Assembly: GCA_020630835.1 (NCBI GenBank)
Contig: JAHDIL010000069.1
Coordinates: 1-8,048, forward strand
Direction of reading: 5' to 3'
Source of the DNA: Verrucomicrobiota bacterium
Lineage (GTDB): Bacteria; Verrucomicrobiota; Verrucomicrobiia; Verrucomicrobiales; DEV007
DNA length: 8,048 bases
Positions 1-6,376 of the stretch are shown here, in pieces (positions within the stretch are counted from its first letter, which is position 1; every line of letters starts with the position of its first letter). The notes beneath the pieces were generated by a model. That model was not told where the DNA came from. It worked only from the letters and a program-made list of their open reading frames with translations, and ran no database searches. A program made the position numbers and the translations under genes.

Positions 1-669
1 AAAGGTGCTGGCCTCACAGGAAAGCTGGGTCTGGCCCCTGGACCCGCGAACGGTTTTTCCATCGATATCGCGTATTGCTTGGAGAAATTCGGGCACAGCA
101 TCGATTGGGCCATGCTCATCATGAACCCAATGGAGCCTTGGCCCACTAATCGTGTCCTGCCGATTGCAAAGGAGTTCGATGTAGAGGTGATGACTCGCGT
201 TGTTGATTACGGAGGATTGTTTCATGATGACGTGAAGCCCGGGCACCATTTCCGCGATGGTGATCACCGCACCTATAGAATGGCTGGATGGATCGAGCAG
301 GGGAATGAAAAGTTGGAAAAAATGCGACCGATAGCTGAGAAGTATGGTCTCACGATGCTGCAGTTTTCCTGTGTGTGGAACCTTAGCCAAGAGCCTGTTC
401 GGTGCGCCTGCCCTACTCTGATCCAAGAGGCTGGCGAAGGAGCGCGTTTAGTAGAAGACAAGCTAGCCGAGCTGGCCGGCGTTCCAGAAATCCGTTTTAC
501 TGAGGATGAGGTCCAGGAGATTGCCGCCATTGGGAATAACGAGGGCTGCATGGCTCTGAAAGGTGCCAGCACCCGCCACGAGGGCTTGGATCCACAGCCG
601 GATCATTGGCCGATGACTCCTTCTTTGGAGCCTGTGGCAGCACGCTGGATGCTGGATCCTAGTTTCTAA
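1..669 (+). CDS. Aldo/keto reductase family protein, C-terminal part (5' truncated by window)
   Basis: The frame is open from base 1 to a TAA at 667-669, giving 222 residues with no start in the window, so the N-terminus is missing. The visible part resembles the second half of the AKR (beta/alpha)8 barrel. It has a segment naming the subject of the pairing (SIDWAMLIMNPMEPWP), then a strand with VLPIAKEFDVEVMTRVVDYGG, and then LTMLQFSCVWNLSQEPVRC. These correspond to the family pattern of 'D..Q..YN', 'a...gv.v.....l..G' and 'ala+vl..p.v', followed by a helix where AKRs place cofactor-phosphate contacts. AKRs are NAD(P)H-dependent cytosolic oxidoreductases. The catalytic Asp/Tyr/Lys/His tetrad would lie upstream, so activity and substrate cannot be judged. 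The stop is 21 bases before folE2 in the same frame, consistent with co-transcription. A TTG at 79 could be mistaken for a start, but homology-like sequence continues upstream of it. Confidence 0.8.
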   Translation, partial: KGAGLTGKLGLAPGPANGFSIDIAYCLEKFGHSIDWAMLIMNPMEPWPTNRVLPIAKEFDVEVMTRVVDYGGLFHDDVKPGHHFRDGDHRTYRMAGWIEQGNEKLEKMRPIAEKYGLTMLQFSCVWNLSQEPVRCACPTLIQEAGEGARLVEDKLAELAGVPEIRFTEDEVQEIAAIGNNEGCMALKGASTRHEGLDPQPDHWPMTPSLEPVAARWMLDPSF

Positions 670-690
670 CAAGCTGACGATCTGTCGATT

Positions 691-1473
691 ATGGAGACGC
701 TCACTGATATTCAAAACCAGCCGGACTCTCGAAACTTGGCTATCGACCGAGTTGGGGTTAAGCAGCTGCGCTACCCAGTTCAGATCCGCGATAAAGAGAA
801 TGCGGTGCAAAGCACGGTTGCAACCTTTTCGATGGCAGTGGACCTGCCTAAAGAATACAAGGGCACGCACATGAGTCGATTTGTCGAGGTGTTGAACTCT
901 CACGGCCCAGTGTTGGATGTTCATTCTATTTCAGCTCTTCCTGCGGAGTTGCTGGACCGTTTGCAGGCTAAGCGCGCCCACGTTGAATTGCGCTTCCCCT
1001 TCTTTCTCAACAAGCCGGCACCCGTGACAAAGAAGGCAGGTATGATGGACTACGAAGTTATCTTCGATATTGATTCATCTAAAGAGGAGACTGAGTTCAC
1101 GGTGACGGTTTTGGTTCCGGTGACGACTCTCTGCCCCTGTTCGAAAGCGATCAGCGATTATGGTGCGCACAATCAGCGTGGAGTCGTCACCTTTGCGGTT
1201 AAATTTGCGGGCGAGCCTATCTGGCTGGAGGACCTTATCCGGCTGGTTGAAACTTGTGCCAGTGCTGAGCTCTACAGCGTCTTGAAACGCCCGGATGAAA
1301 AGTATGTGACTGAGCAAGCCTACGAAAATCCGGTCTTTGTAGAGGATCTCGTCCGTAATGTTGCTGCGGCAAGTGAGGCGCAAGGGGCCATTGGATGGTA
1401 TAGGGTGGAAGCAGAAAACTTCGAATCTATCCATAATCACAATGCTTACGCTGTGATCGAGAAGGCTCTATAA
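691..1473 (+). CDS. folE2: GTP cyclohydrolase FolE2 (type IB)
   Basis: The 260-residue product has the usual FolE2 length and is complete. FolE2 converts GTP to 7,8-dihydroneopterin triphosphate, the entry step to tetrahydrofolate and, in many bacteria, to queuosine (preQ0). It acts in the cytosol and is unrelated in sequence to classical FolE. Diagnostic features are LCPCSKAIS at about 147-155 with the conserved metal/active-site Cys148, and GAHNQR at 158-163 with His160. Also present are the Glu-containing stretch KYVTEQAYENPVFVED at about 204-219 and ESIHNHNA near the C-terminus at 245-252. The N-terminal part carries the typical VGVKQLRYPV and the GTHMSRF motif at 58-64. ATG 691 is the first usable start after the preceding in-frame stop. 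No clear Shine-Dalgarno sequence precedes it, so translation may depend on coupling to the upstream gene. The gene lies between the AKR gene and tsaD. Confidence 0.95.
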   Translation: METLTDIQNQPDSRNLAIDRVGVKQLRYPVQIRDKENAVQSTVATFSMAVDLPKEYKGTHMSRFVEVLNSHGPVLDVHSISALPAELLDRLQAKRAHVELRFPFFLNKPAPVTKKAGMMDYEVIFDIDSSKEETEFTVTVLVPVTTLCPCSKAISDYGAHNQRGVVTFAVKFAGEPIWLEDLIRLVETCASAELYSVLKRPDEKYVTEQAYENPVFVEDLVRNVAAASEAQGAIGWYRVEAENFESIHNHNAYAVIEKAL

Positions 1474-1474
1474 T
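1469..1474 (+). promoter_or_regulatory. Possible -10 element (TATAAT) for tsaD
   Basis: A perfect sigma70-type TATAAT overlaps the TAA stop of folE2 and lies 33 bases before the preferred tsaD ATG at 1508. The positions where a -35 box should be (around 1446-1451, TTACGC) match poorly, and there is no extended TG motif. It may serve as an internal promoter giving tsaD its own transcript, or it may be chance. Confidence 0.25.
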
Positions 1475-1507
1475 ATAGCGTTTTGTCCACTCTTGCCACT
1501 AAGCGGC

Positions 1508-2527
1508 ATGATCCTTGCCATCGAGACCTCCTGTGATGAGACCGCTGTGGCCCTTGTCTCTGATCAGGGTGACCTTCTTCAGAGCACGGTAGCGTCGCAA
1601 ATTGCCCTGCACGCTCCTTATGGTGGTGTGGTTCCGGAGCTGGCTTCTCGAAATCATAGCAAAGATCTGCCATGTCTAGTCGAGGCTTGTTTGAATGAGG
1701 CCGGAGCGGCGGTTTCAGACTTTACAGCGATCGCTGCGACTTCAGGCCCAGGATTGTCCAGTTCGCTCCTTGTTGGCGATACCTTTGCCAAGGCTCTAGC
1801 CTTGTCTCGTGATCTCCCGTTCTACTCGATTAATCACATGGAAGGGCATCTTCTCTCGCCTTTCCTACAGCTTCGATCCGCCCCCATTCCGCCCCATCTT
1901 GCTCTCATTGTGAGTGGTGGTCACAGCTTGCTTATTGATGTCAAGGGTATCGGCGACTACAACGTTTTGGGTTCAACTCAGGATGATGCTGCCGGAGAAG
2001 CTTTCGACAAAGTGGCAAAGCTCATGGGTTTGCCCTATCCGGGAGGGCCGGAGATCGCTACTCATGCTCAGAGTGGTAATCCAAAAGCTTTCGACTTTCC
2101 CCGCAGTATGGTTGGTCGACCAGATCTTCTTTTTAGCTTCAGTGGGCTGAAAACTTCTGCTCGGTATCAGTTAGAGAAGTTGCCTCAGCCGCTAGAAAAA
2201 GACACTCGCAACGACTTTTGTGCGGCCTTCCAGGAGGCTATTGTTGACATACTGTGTGCCAAGGTTGCGCAGGCAGCCGAATTTTCTGGTCACCGAGTGG
2301 TTGCCGTGAGCGGGGGGGTGGCGTGCAATAGGCGTTTACGAGAGCGGCTCGTTAGCCAGGAGCAGCAAGCAGGAAGGGATCTCTATCTTGTTGAAGGTGA
2401 ATATTCTACGGATAATGCCGCAATGATCGCCTATGCGGCGTTCCGGCGTCGTCTGGCTGGCATCCCCTCCTCATCGATGCATAGGGACATCAATCCATCT
2501 TGGTCTCTCGCCGAACCGATTTTGTAA
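1508..2527 (+). CDS. tsaD: tRNA N6-adenosine threonylcarbamoyltransferase TsaD
   Basis: The protein is 339 residues from ATG 1508. A TTG at 1493 would add five residues, but TsaD proteins normally begin right before ILxIETSCDET, as here at residues 2-12. TsaD (Kae1/Gcp/YgjD) transfers the threonylcarbamoyl group from threonylcarbamoyl-AMP to A37 of ANN-decoding tRNAs, working with TsaB and TsaE in the cytosol; TsaC makes the intermediate. Visible motifs of the ASKHA fold include NHMEGH at 109-114, with the metal ligands His110 and His114, and the nucleotide-binding SGGH at 136-139. DDAAGEAFDKVAKLMGLPYPGG spans 159-180, FSFSGLKTS 209-217, VSGGVACNRRLRE 267-279, and STDNAAMIA 300-308 contains the third metal ligand, Asp302. 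All key residues are intact. The usual Cys before TDN is Ser here, a tolerated change. The gene is 34 bases after folE2, and no strong ribosome binding site is visible. Confidence 0.97.
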   Translation: MILAIETSCDETAVALVSDQGDLLQSTVASQIALHAPYGGVVPELASRNHSKDLPCLVEACLNEAGAAVSDFTAIAATSGPGLSSSLLVGDTFAKALALSRDLPFYSINHMEGHLLSPFLQLRSAPIPPHLALIVSGGHSLLIDVKGIGDYNVLGSTQDDAAGEAFDKVAKLMGLPYPGGPEIATHAQSGNPKAFDFPRSMVGRPDLLFSFSGLKTSARYQLEKLPQPLEKDTRNDFCAAFQEAIVDILCAKVAQAAEFSGHRVVAVSGGVACNRRLRERLVSQEQQAGRDLYLVEGEYSTDNAAMIAYAAFRRRLAGIPSSSMHRDINPSWSLAEPIL

Positions 2528-2609
2528 GCTGCTGAAGGCGCTGGACATCCATGATCGCGTAAAGCTTTCTGCTCGTTTTTTCGGGTAAGGTTTGCTTCCT
2601 TTCTCTCCT

Positions 2610-4013
2610 ATGCAAAAAGAGCAAACACCAGAGCAAAATGTGTCGAAGCCGGCATCGCGCAGAGGATTCATCGGAGCCAGTGGGGCGGTTACTGCCGCAG
2701 CCGCCTTGCCTGTCGAGTTGAGCGCGCAGGTCGCGGGTAGTGATCAAGTCAAAGTTGGCCTTATTGGTATGGGAGGACGCGGTTGCGGTGCGATTGTGCA
2801 GAATCTTGCTGGAAACGACAGAGCCCGATTGGTCGCTGTTGCTGATGCTTTCGCAGATAAGATTGACGGCTCAGGCCCTCGTGGTTCCGGTCTCCCAGCT
2901 GTGACCAAGCAATTGGAGAAATTGGGCAAAGCAAACCAGGTTGATTTGCCGGCGAGTCGGCAATATGCGGGTTTCGATGCTTATAAGCAGGTGGTGGACG
3001 AAAGTGATCTCGTTTGTATAGCCACGCCTCCTGGCTTCCGCCCCCTGCATTTCGAGTATGCGGTCAACCAGGGAAAACATGTTTTCATGGAGAAGCCAGT
3101 ATGTGTTGACGCATTTGGCTTCAATAAGATTGTTGAGTCAGCGCAGAAGGCTGACGACAAAGGTCTCAAAGTAGTTGTAGGCCTGCAGCGGCACTACGAG
3201 GACGTCTACCGCCAAGCTTTCGCGAAGGTTCACGAAGAGGGACTGCTCGGAGACCTATTGGGTGGACAGTGTTATTGGAACGGTAGCCGCCCTTGGCTGA
3301 TCGACCGTCAAGAGGGTTGGAATGAGATGGAATACCAGATGCGTAACTGGTATTATTTCACGTGGCTGTGTGGTGATCATAATGTCGAACAGCACGTTCA
3401 CAACATTGATATTCTAAACTGGTTCTTGTCTGGCGATAATGAAAGAGGTTGCAACCCGATCTCGGCTCAAGGGTTGGGTGGTCGCTGCACGGATCTGCCC
3501 CTGTCGGTCGGTGAGATATTCGACCATCACTATGTCGAATATCGATACGGGCAGGATCAGAATAATGCGATAGTCAATAGCCAGAGCCGTCAGGCTACTG
3601 GGGCATGGAGGCATGTTGGTGAGGAGATCATCGGAACAGAAGCATCTCTCACGATGAAGGGGGCTCAGAGCGTGATCAAGGATGCTTCTGGTAAGGTCAT
3701 TTGGCAGTATCGCAAGCCGCGTTCAGGTAACGTCAGTCCTTATCAGGTTGAGCACAATGAGCTTCACGATGCTATTGCCAATGATAAGCCGTTGAACAAT
3801 GCCTACTATGGGGCGAAAAGTTCCTTCTCTGCAGTAATAGGGCGCTTGGCCACCTATACTGGGCAAATCGTTGAGTGGGACAAGGCGGTAGAATCTAACT
3901 TTAATCTCATGCCTGAAGAGCTTTCCTTCGACGCGAAACCAAAAGTTCTTCCAAACGCCGACGGCAACTACACTCTCCCTATTCCAGGGCAGACCAAATT
4001 GCCTTGGGCATAG
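2610..4013 (+). CDS. Tat-exported Gfo/Idh/MocA family NAD(P)-dependent oxidoreductase
   Basis: The protein has 467 residues from ATG 2610; a TTG at 2592 would add six. The N-terminus is a twin-arginine signal: SRRGFIGASG at 16-25, an Ala-rich hydrophobic stretch to about 35, and a probable cleavage near 39-42. A Rossmann fold follows, with GLIGMGGRG at 50-58 as the dinucleotide-binding loop. EKP at 161-163 carries the family's conserved catalytic Lys. The second, alpha/beta domain has EQHVHNIDILNW at 260-271, containing the conserved His/Asp active-site region. The family oxidises, reduces or rearranges sugars and cyclitols using a tightly bound or exchangeable NAD(P). Tat-signal members about this long are abundant in Planctomycetota and Verrucomicrobiota, where they are thought to be periplasmic carbohydrate enzymes. 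The substrate cannot be read from the sequence. A purine-rich GGGTAAGG (2583-2590) lies 19 bases before the ATG, too far for an ideal ribosome binding site. The gene ends 12 bases before a strong terminator. Confidence 0.93.
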   Translation: MQKEQTPEQNVSKPASRRGFIGASGAVTAAAALPVELSAQVAGSDQVKVGLIGMGGRGCGAIVQNLAGNDRARLVAVADAFADKIDGSGPRGSGLPAVTKQLEKLGKANQVDLPASRQYAGFDAYKQVVDESDLVCIATPPGFRPLHFEYAVNQGKHVFMEKPVCVDAFGFNKIVESAQKADDKGLKVVVGLQRHYEDVYRQAFAKVHEEGLLGDLLGGQCYWNGSRPWLIDRQEGWNEMEYQMRNWYYFTWLCGDHNVEQHVHNIDILNWFLSGDNERGCNPISAQGLGGRCTDLPLSVGEIFDHHYVEYRYGQDQNNAIVNSQSRQATGAWRHVGEEIIGTEASLTMKGAQSVIKDASGKVIWQYRKPRSGNVSPYQVEHNELHDAIANDKPLNNAYYGAKSSFSAVIGRLATYTGQIVEWDKAVESNFNLMPEELSFDAKPKVLPNADGNYTLPIPGQTKLPWA

Positions 4014-4025
4014 TGATGATATAAC

Positions 4026-4066
4026 AAAAAAGGGCGGTTCCCATTCTTGGGAGCCGCCCTTTTTTT
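4026..4066. terminator. Bidirectional intrinsic terminator between converging genes
   Basis: An 18-base left arm (4026-4043) pairs with a right arm (4048-4065) around the four-base loop TTCT, with one G-U wobble. The core AGGGCGGTTCCCA / TGGGAGCCGCCCT is GC-rich. An A-run precedes it and a T-run of seven follows it, so it works in both directions. It lies 12 bases after the Gfo/Idh/MocA stop on + and about 20 bases after the lipoprotein stop on -. Confidence 0.95.
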
Positions 4067-4086
4067 ATACCCGTATCGGGTGAGGT

Positions 4087-4314
4087 TTAGTTTTCACCAA
4101 AAGGGATCGAATACTTAATTGGGGCTCGTGATTTTTCCCAATTGATGCGATCTGCATCAGCCGGAAATCCCTGCGGGGCTTTGTTGAGTTTTGCGCCTTC
4201 CTCTAACCAGCGTGGCACGCCTTTTTTTTCGACGGGGTGATAAGTCGTTTCGCATGCTGTAAGACTGAGGAGACACGCAGAGCCGAGCAGTGATAGGATA
4301 TTTGATCGTTTCAT
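4087..4314 (-). CDS. Small putative lipoprotein of unknown function
   Basis: The product is a 75-residue protein with a clear signal peptidase II signal: positive MKRS, a hydrophobic stretch NILSLLGSACLLSLTA, and the lipobox LTAC with the lipidated Cys at 21. The residue after Cys is Glu rather than Asp, so by the E. coli rule it would be carried to the outer membrane. The mature part is only about 55 residues, charged and proline-containing (for example GVPRWLEEGAKLN at 32-44 and INWEKSRAP at 56-64), with no domain I recognise. The start ATG (reverse of 4312-4314) has no strong Shine-Dalgarno sequence. It follows the cupin gene on the same strand after 44 bases and ends just before the shared terminator, suggesting a two-gene operon. 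A real gene is favoured by the lipobox and the fit to the terminator. Its role is unknown. Confidence 0.75.
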   Translation of the reverse strand: MKRSNILSLLGSACLLSLTACETTYHPVEKKGVPRWLEEGAKLNKAPQGFPADADRINWEKSRAPIKYSIPFGEN

Positions 4315-4358
4315 AAAGTTGATAACAGTTTAGTCTAAGTCGATCGGTAAGTTTGTCA

Positions 4359-4718
4359 TTAGACAAAGAAGGTATCTTCGTCCTCATAGGGAGGGGAACA
4401 GCAGCATAGGAAGCGCAGATTTTCCTCCCCATCTGCGGTAATCTGATGCCAGGCGCCTGCCTCGATTAGGATACCGTCGCCTGGTAGCACACGGCGGAGT
4501 TCGCCATTGATTTCAATTGTGCCCTTTCCCGCTAGGATAAAGTAAAACTCTTCGCTTACCCGGTGGTAGTGGCGTGAGGTATAGCCTCCTGATCGGAGGG
4601 TCGCTTCTGCCAAGCTTTGGTTTTTTACGGGGGCATTTGAGCGATCGAGAATGCTGCGGATGGTAGATCCGTCGGCCGTTTGAAATGGATCCTGCTCTTG
4701 GAGTTTGCGCACAATCAT
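4359..4718 (-). CDS. Single-domain cupin family protein
   Basis: The product is a 119-residue small beta-barrel protein. Cupin motif 1 is visible at 45-64: Gly45, His50, His52, Glu56/57 and Gly64 (GYTSRHYHRVSEEFYFILAG). Motif 2 follows with PGDG at 79-82, the metal-ligand His91 in AGAWHQI, and Asn100. The two His, the Glu and His91 would bind one divalent metal ion. Small cupins of this kind act as isomerases, dioxygenases or sugar- and ligand-binding proteins, and no specific reaction can be assigned. The C-terminus has a distinctive LRFLCCCSPPYEDEDT stretch (about 102-116) with three adjacent cysteines, which I believe recurs in close relatives. The protein lacks a signal peptide and is probably cytosolic. 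The gene is divergent from the GH75-like gene and leads into the lipoprotein gene. Confidence 0.88.
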   Translation of the reverse strand: MIVRKLQEQDPFQTADGSTIRSILDRSNAPVKNQSLAEATLRSGGYTSRHYHRVSEEFYFILAGKGTIEINGELRRVLPGDGILIEAGAWHQITADGEENLRFLCCCSPPYEDEDTFFV

Positions 4719-4872
4719 TAGTTTGTTCGGTGAACCTAAGGTTGGGCATATGAAAACTCAAAGCTTTATCACAGAGGTCTGTCGATTATGGGTGAGGAGA
4801 TTAGGAAGAACGCCTTTGCATTTTGGGGGCACGGGCCTGAAAGTTGATCAGCAATTTTGCGTATCGACTTCC

Positions 4873-6348
4873 ATGACTGAACCGCAGCACACAAGAAAAC
4901 GCCACCGCAGCGCTAGCTTCTGGATTCTTGCCCTGATCGGTAGCTTGGGGCTCATCATGGTAGGGGCACTGGTCTTCATTGATGCGACAAACAAGGGGCA
5001 TGAGCTCAAACTGGCGATCGCAAAAGCTTTGCGCCTTCCTCAGCCCGAAGCGGTCGAAAAGGTGGTGGTGAAAGAGGTCGAAATTCCGGTAGAGGTAGAG
5101 AAAATCGTCGAGGTCCCGGTCGAGAAAATCGTTGAGGTGGAGAAAGTCGTCGAGCTACAAATGCCAATGGCTTCGGAATACATCCCTTGGCAAAGAATTG
5201 ACCGAGCAAAAATGTGGAATGGCATCCGGGTAGAGACGGAGTTGGAAGAAACCGTTGGCGAGTATGCCACTGTGGAAAGAGAGCGTGATGAAGCCTATCG
5301 GCTCGAGGTTAAGCTACATCTGAGAGTGCCGACACCGAATAAATCGGTCGAGGATCTAGCGGAAACAAATCCTCATCTGCCAAAAATGCTGCCCGACCTG
5401 TCCCAGCTCGTCGAAAATGCTAAGGTTTCACCATTCTATCATCATCTCTATGAACTCAAGCGCAATCGGATCCAACAAAAAGCGACGAGGTTCGAAGAGC
5501 TACTCTCTCGTCACAACTTTTATGACCTTGAGACTATTCTTGAAGCGCAACATCCTGAGACGGCGCAGCGCGTGCTTATAGCCCAAGGAGAAATGGATGT
5601 GGTTTCCGACGGCTCAGATGGCGATCGATGGCCTGAGCTGGATGATTACATCACGATGTCTCAGCACTATCAGCCCATGACTTCCTATGGATGGGGGAAA
5701 CGTTCAAAAACGCCGAATCCATTGTTGTCCCGATGGCAGGAGAAGCTCGCTACCTATAAGAAAGAATTCGCGATCAAAGGTCTGAGCGTAGAGCGTAATC
5801 GATACCTACGTTCGCAGATTTCTTACTTAGAAGATGGGATCTCGGATATGAAGGCACGCTCCTACCTGATCGCAGAGGCGGACCCGTTTTTTGTTATTCC
5901 TCTGTCGCTATTGCGAAGGCATAACGACACGCCTTTCGGTCCTCAGATCGGTGATTATGGGGTCATCATATACGGGGACAAAGCCTATCCGGCCATCGCC
6001 GGTGATGCCGGGCCGAGTTGGAAATTTGGAGAGGCTTCGCTCAGGGTCGCTAAAACTGTCAATGAGAAGGCTTCTGCTTACAATAGGGCAGTTAGTGATC
6101 TTACCGTGACGTATTTGATTTTCCCACAGTCGCGCGAAGAACGAACAAGTCCTCCTGATCTAGTAAAATGGAAGGCTCGATGCAATGAGTTGATGAGTAA
6201 CATCGGGGGCTTAGGTGACGGATATGAACTCTATGAATGGGAAGATCTGATCGCGCAAAAGAATGCGGAATCGCAAGCTGCTTCCCCCAAAGAAGGGGCT
6301 TCGGCTGATCAACCTGCTTTACCGGTATCGGAAAGGCAGACTGATTAG
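4873..6348 (+). CDS. Membrane-anchored protein with repeat stalk and GH75 (chitosanase)-like domain
   Basis: From ATG 4873 the product is 491 residues. A basic N-terminus (RKRHR at 8-12) precedes one transmembrane helix at about 16-36, which predicts an N-in, C-out anchor with the bulk in the periplasm. Residues 61-95 form a Val/Glu/Lys repeat (VEKIVEVPVEK-like), probably a stalk. The middle part (about 100-235) is charged and helical, with no recognised domain. The C-terminal half resembles glycoside hydrolase family 75. MDVVSDGSDGDRWPELDD (241-258) is like the family's DvDtDGs segment, and MTSYGW (269-274) follows. FFVIPLSLL (339-347), GDYGVIIYGDKAYPAIAGDAG (360-380), FGEAS (385-389) and VTYLIF (412-417) complete the pattern. 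Asp378 and Glu387 are the likely counterparts of the catalytic Asp and Glu. GH75 enzymes cleave chitosan, but activity here is unproven. The frame stays open upstream to a TTG at 4705 (ATG also at 4750). Those starts would put 41-56 unconvincing residues before the anchor and overlap or crowd the divergent cupin gene. Confidence 0.75.
   Translation: MTEPQHTRKRHRSASFWILALIGSLGLIMVGALVFIDATNKGHELKLAIAKALRLPQPEAVEKVVVKEVEIPVEVEKIVEVPVEKIVEVEKVVELQMPMASEYIPWQRIDRAKMWNGIRVETELEETVGEYATVERERDEAYRLEVKLHLRVPTPNKSVEDLAETNPHLPKMLPDLSQLVENAKVSPFYHHLYELKRNRIQQKATRFEELLSRHNFYDLETILEAQHPETAQRVLIAQGEMDVVSDGSDGDRWPELDDYITMSQHYQPMTSYGWGKRSKTPNPLLSRWQEKLATYKKEFAIKGLSVERNRYLRSQISYLEDGISDMKARSYLIAEADPFFVIPLSLLRRHNDTPFGPQIGDYGVIIYGDKAYPAIAGDAGPSWKFGEASLRVAKTVNEKASAYNRAVSDLTVTYLIFPQSREERTSPPDLVKWKARCNELMSNIGGLGDGYELYEWEDLIAQKNAESQAASPKEGASADQPALPVSERQTD
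5053..5157 (+). repeat. Degenerate tandem repeat encoding a Val/Glu/Lys stalk
   Basis: Inside the GH75-like gene, copies of GAGAAAATCGTCGAGGT recur at about 5098-5114 and 5122-5138, with a shortened, diverged copy at 5140-5154; looser copies lie upstream from 5053. They encode alternating VEKIVEV and VPVEK units immediately after the membrane anchor. The first two clear copies differ by a single base, suggesting fairly recent duplication or slippage. Confidence 0.85.
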
Positions 6349-6376
6349 CCGTTCTCCAGCCCCTACCTGAATCACA

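Noticed and set aside
681..694. TCTGTCGATTATGG at 681-694 is repeated exactly at 4778-4791, in both cases with an ATG.
   Set aside because: A 14-base match is not improbable in an 8-kb window. The second ATG (4788) opens only a 19-codon frame, so no shared regulatory role is supported.
2528..2609. Gap between tsaD and the Gfo/Idh/MocA gene examined for a terminator or promoter.
   Set aside because: There is a T-run (TTTTTT near 2576-2581) but no stable GC-rich stem before it, and no well-spaced -35/-10 pair was seen.
4725..4735. Short inverted repeat GTTC-GGT-GAAC just upstream of the cupin start, a possible operator.
   Set aside because: The four-base arms are too short to distinguish from chance, and no regulator gene lies nearby.
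5006..5270. Minus-strand reading frames rich in Ser/Thr or Pro/Arg opposite the VEK repeat.
   Set aside because: Their low-complexity composition simply mirrors the repeat of the + strand gene, and they have no domain or start signal.
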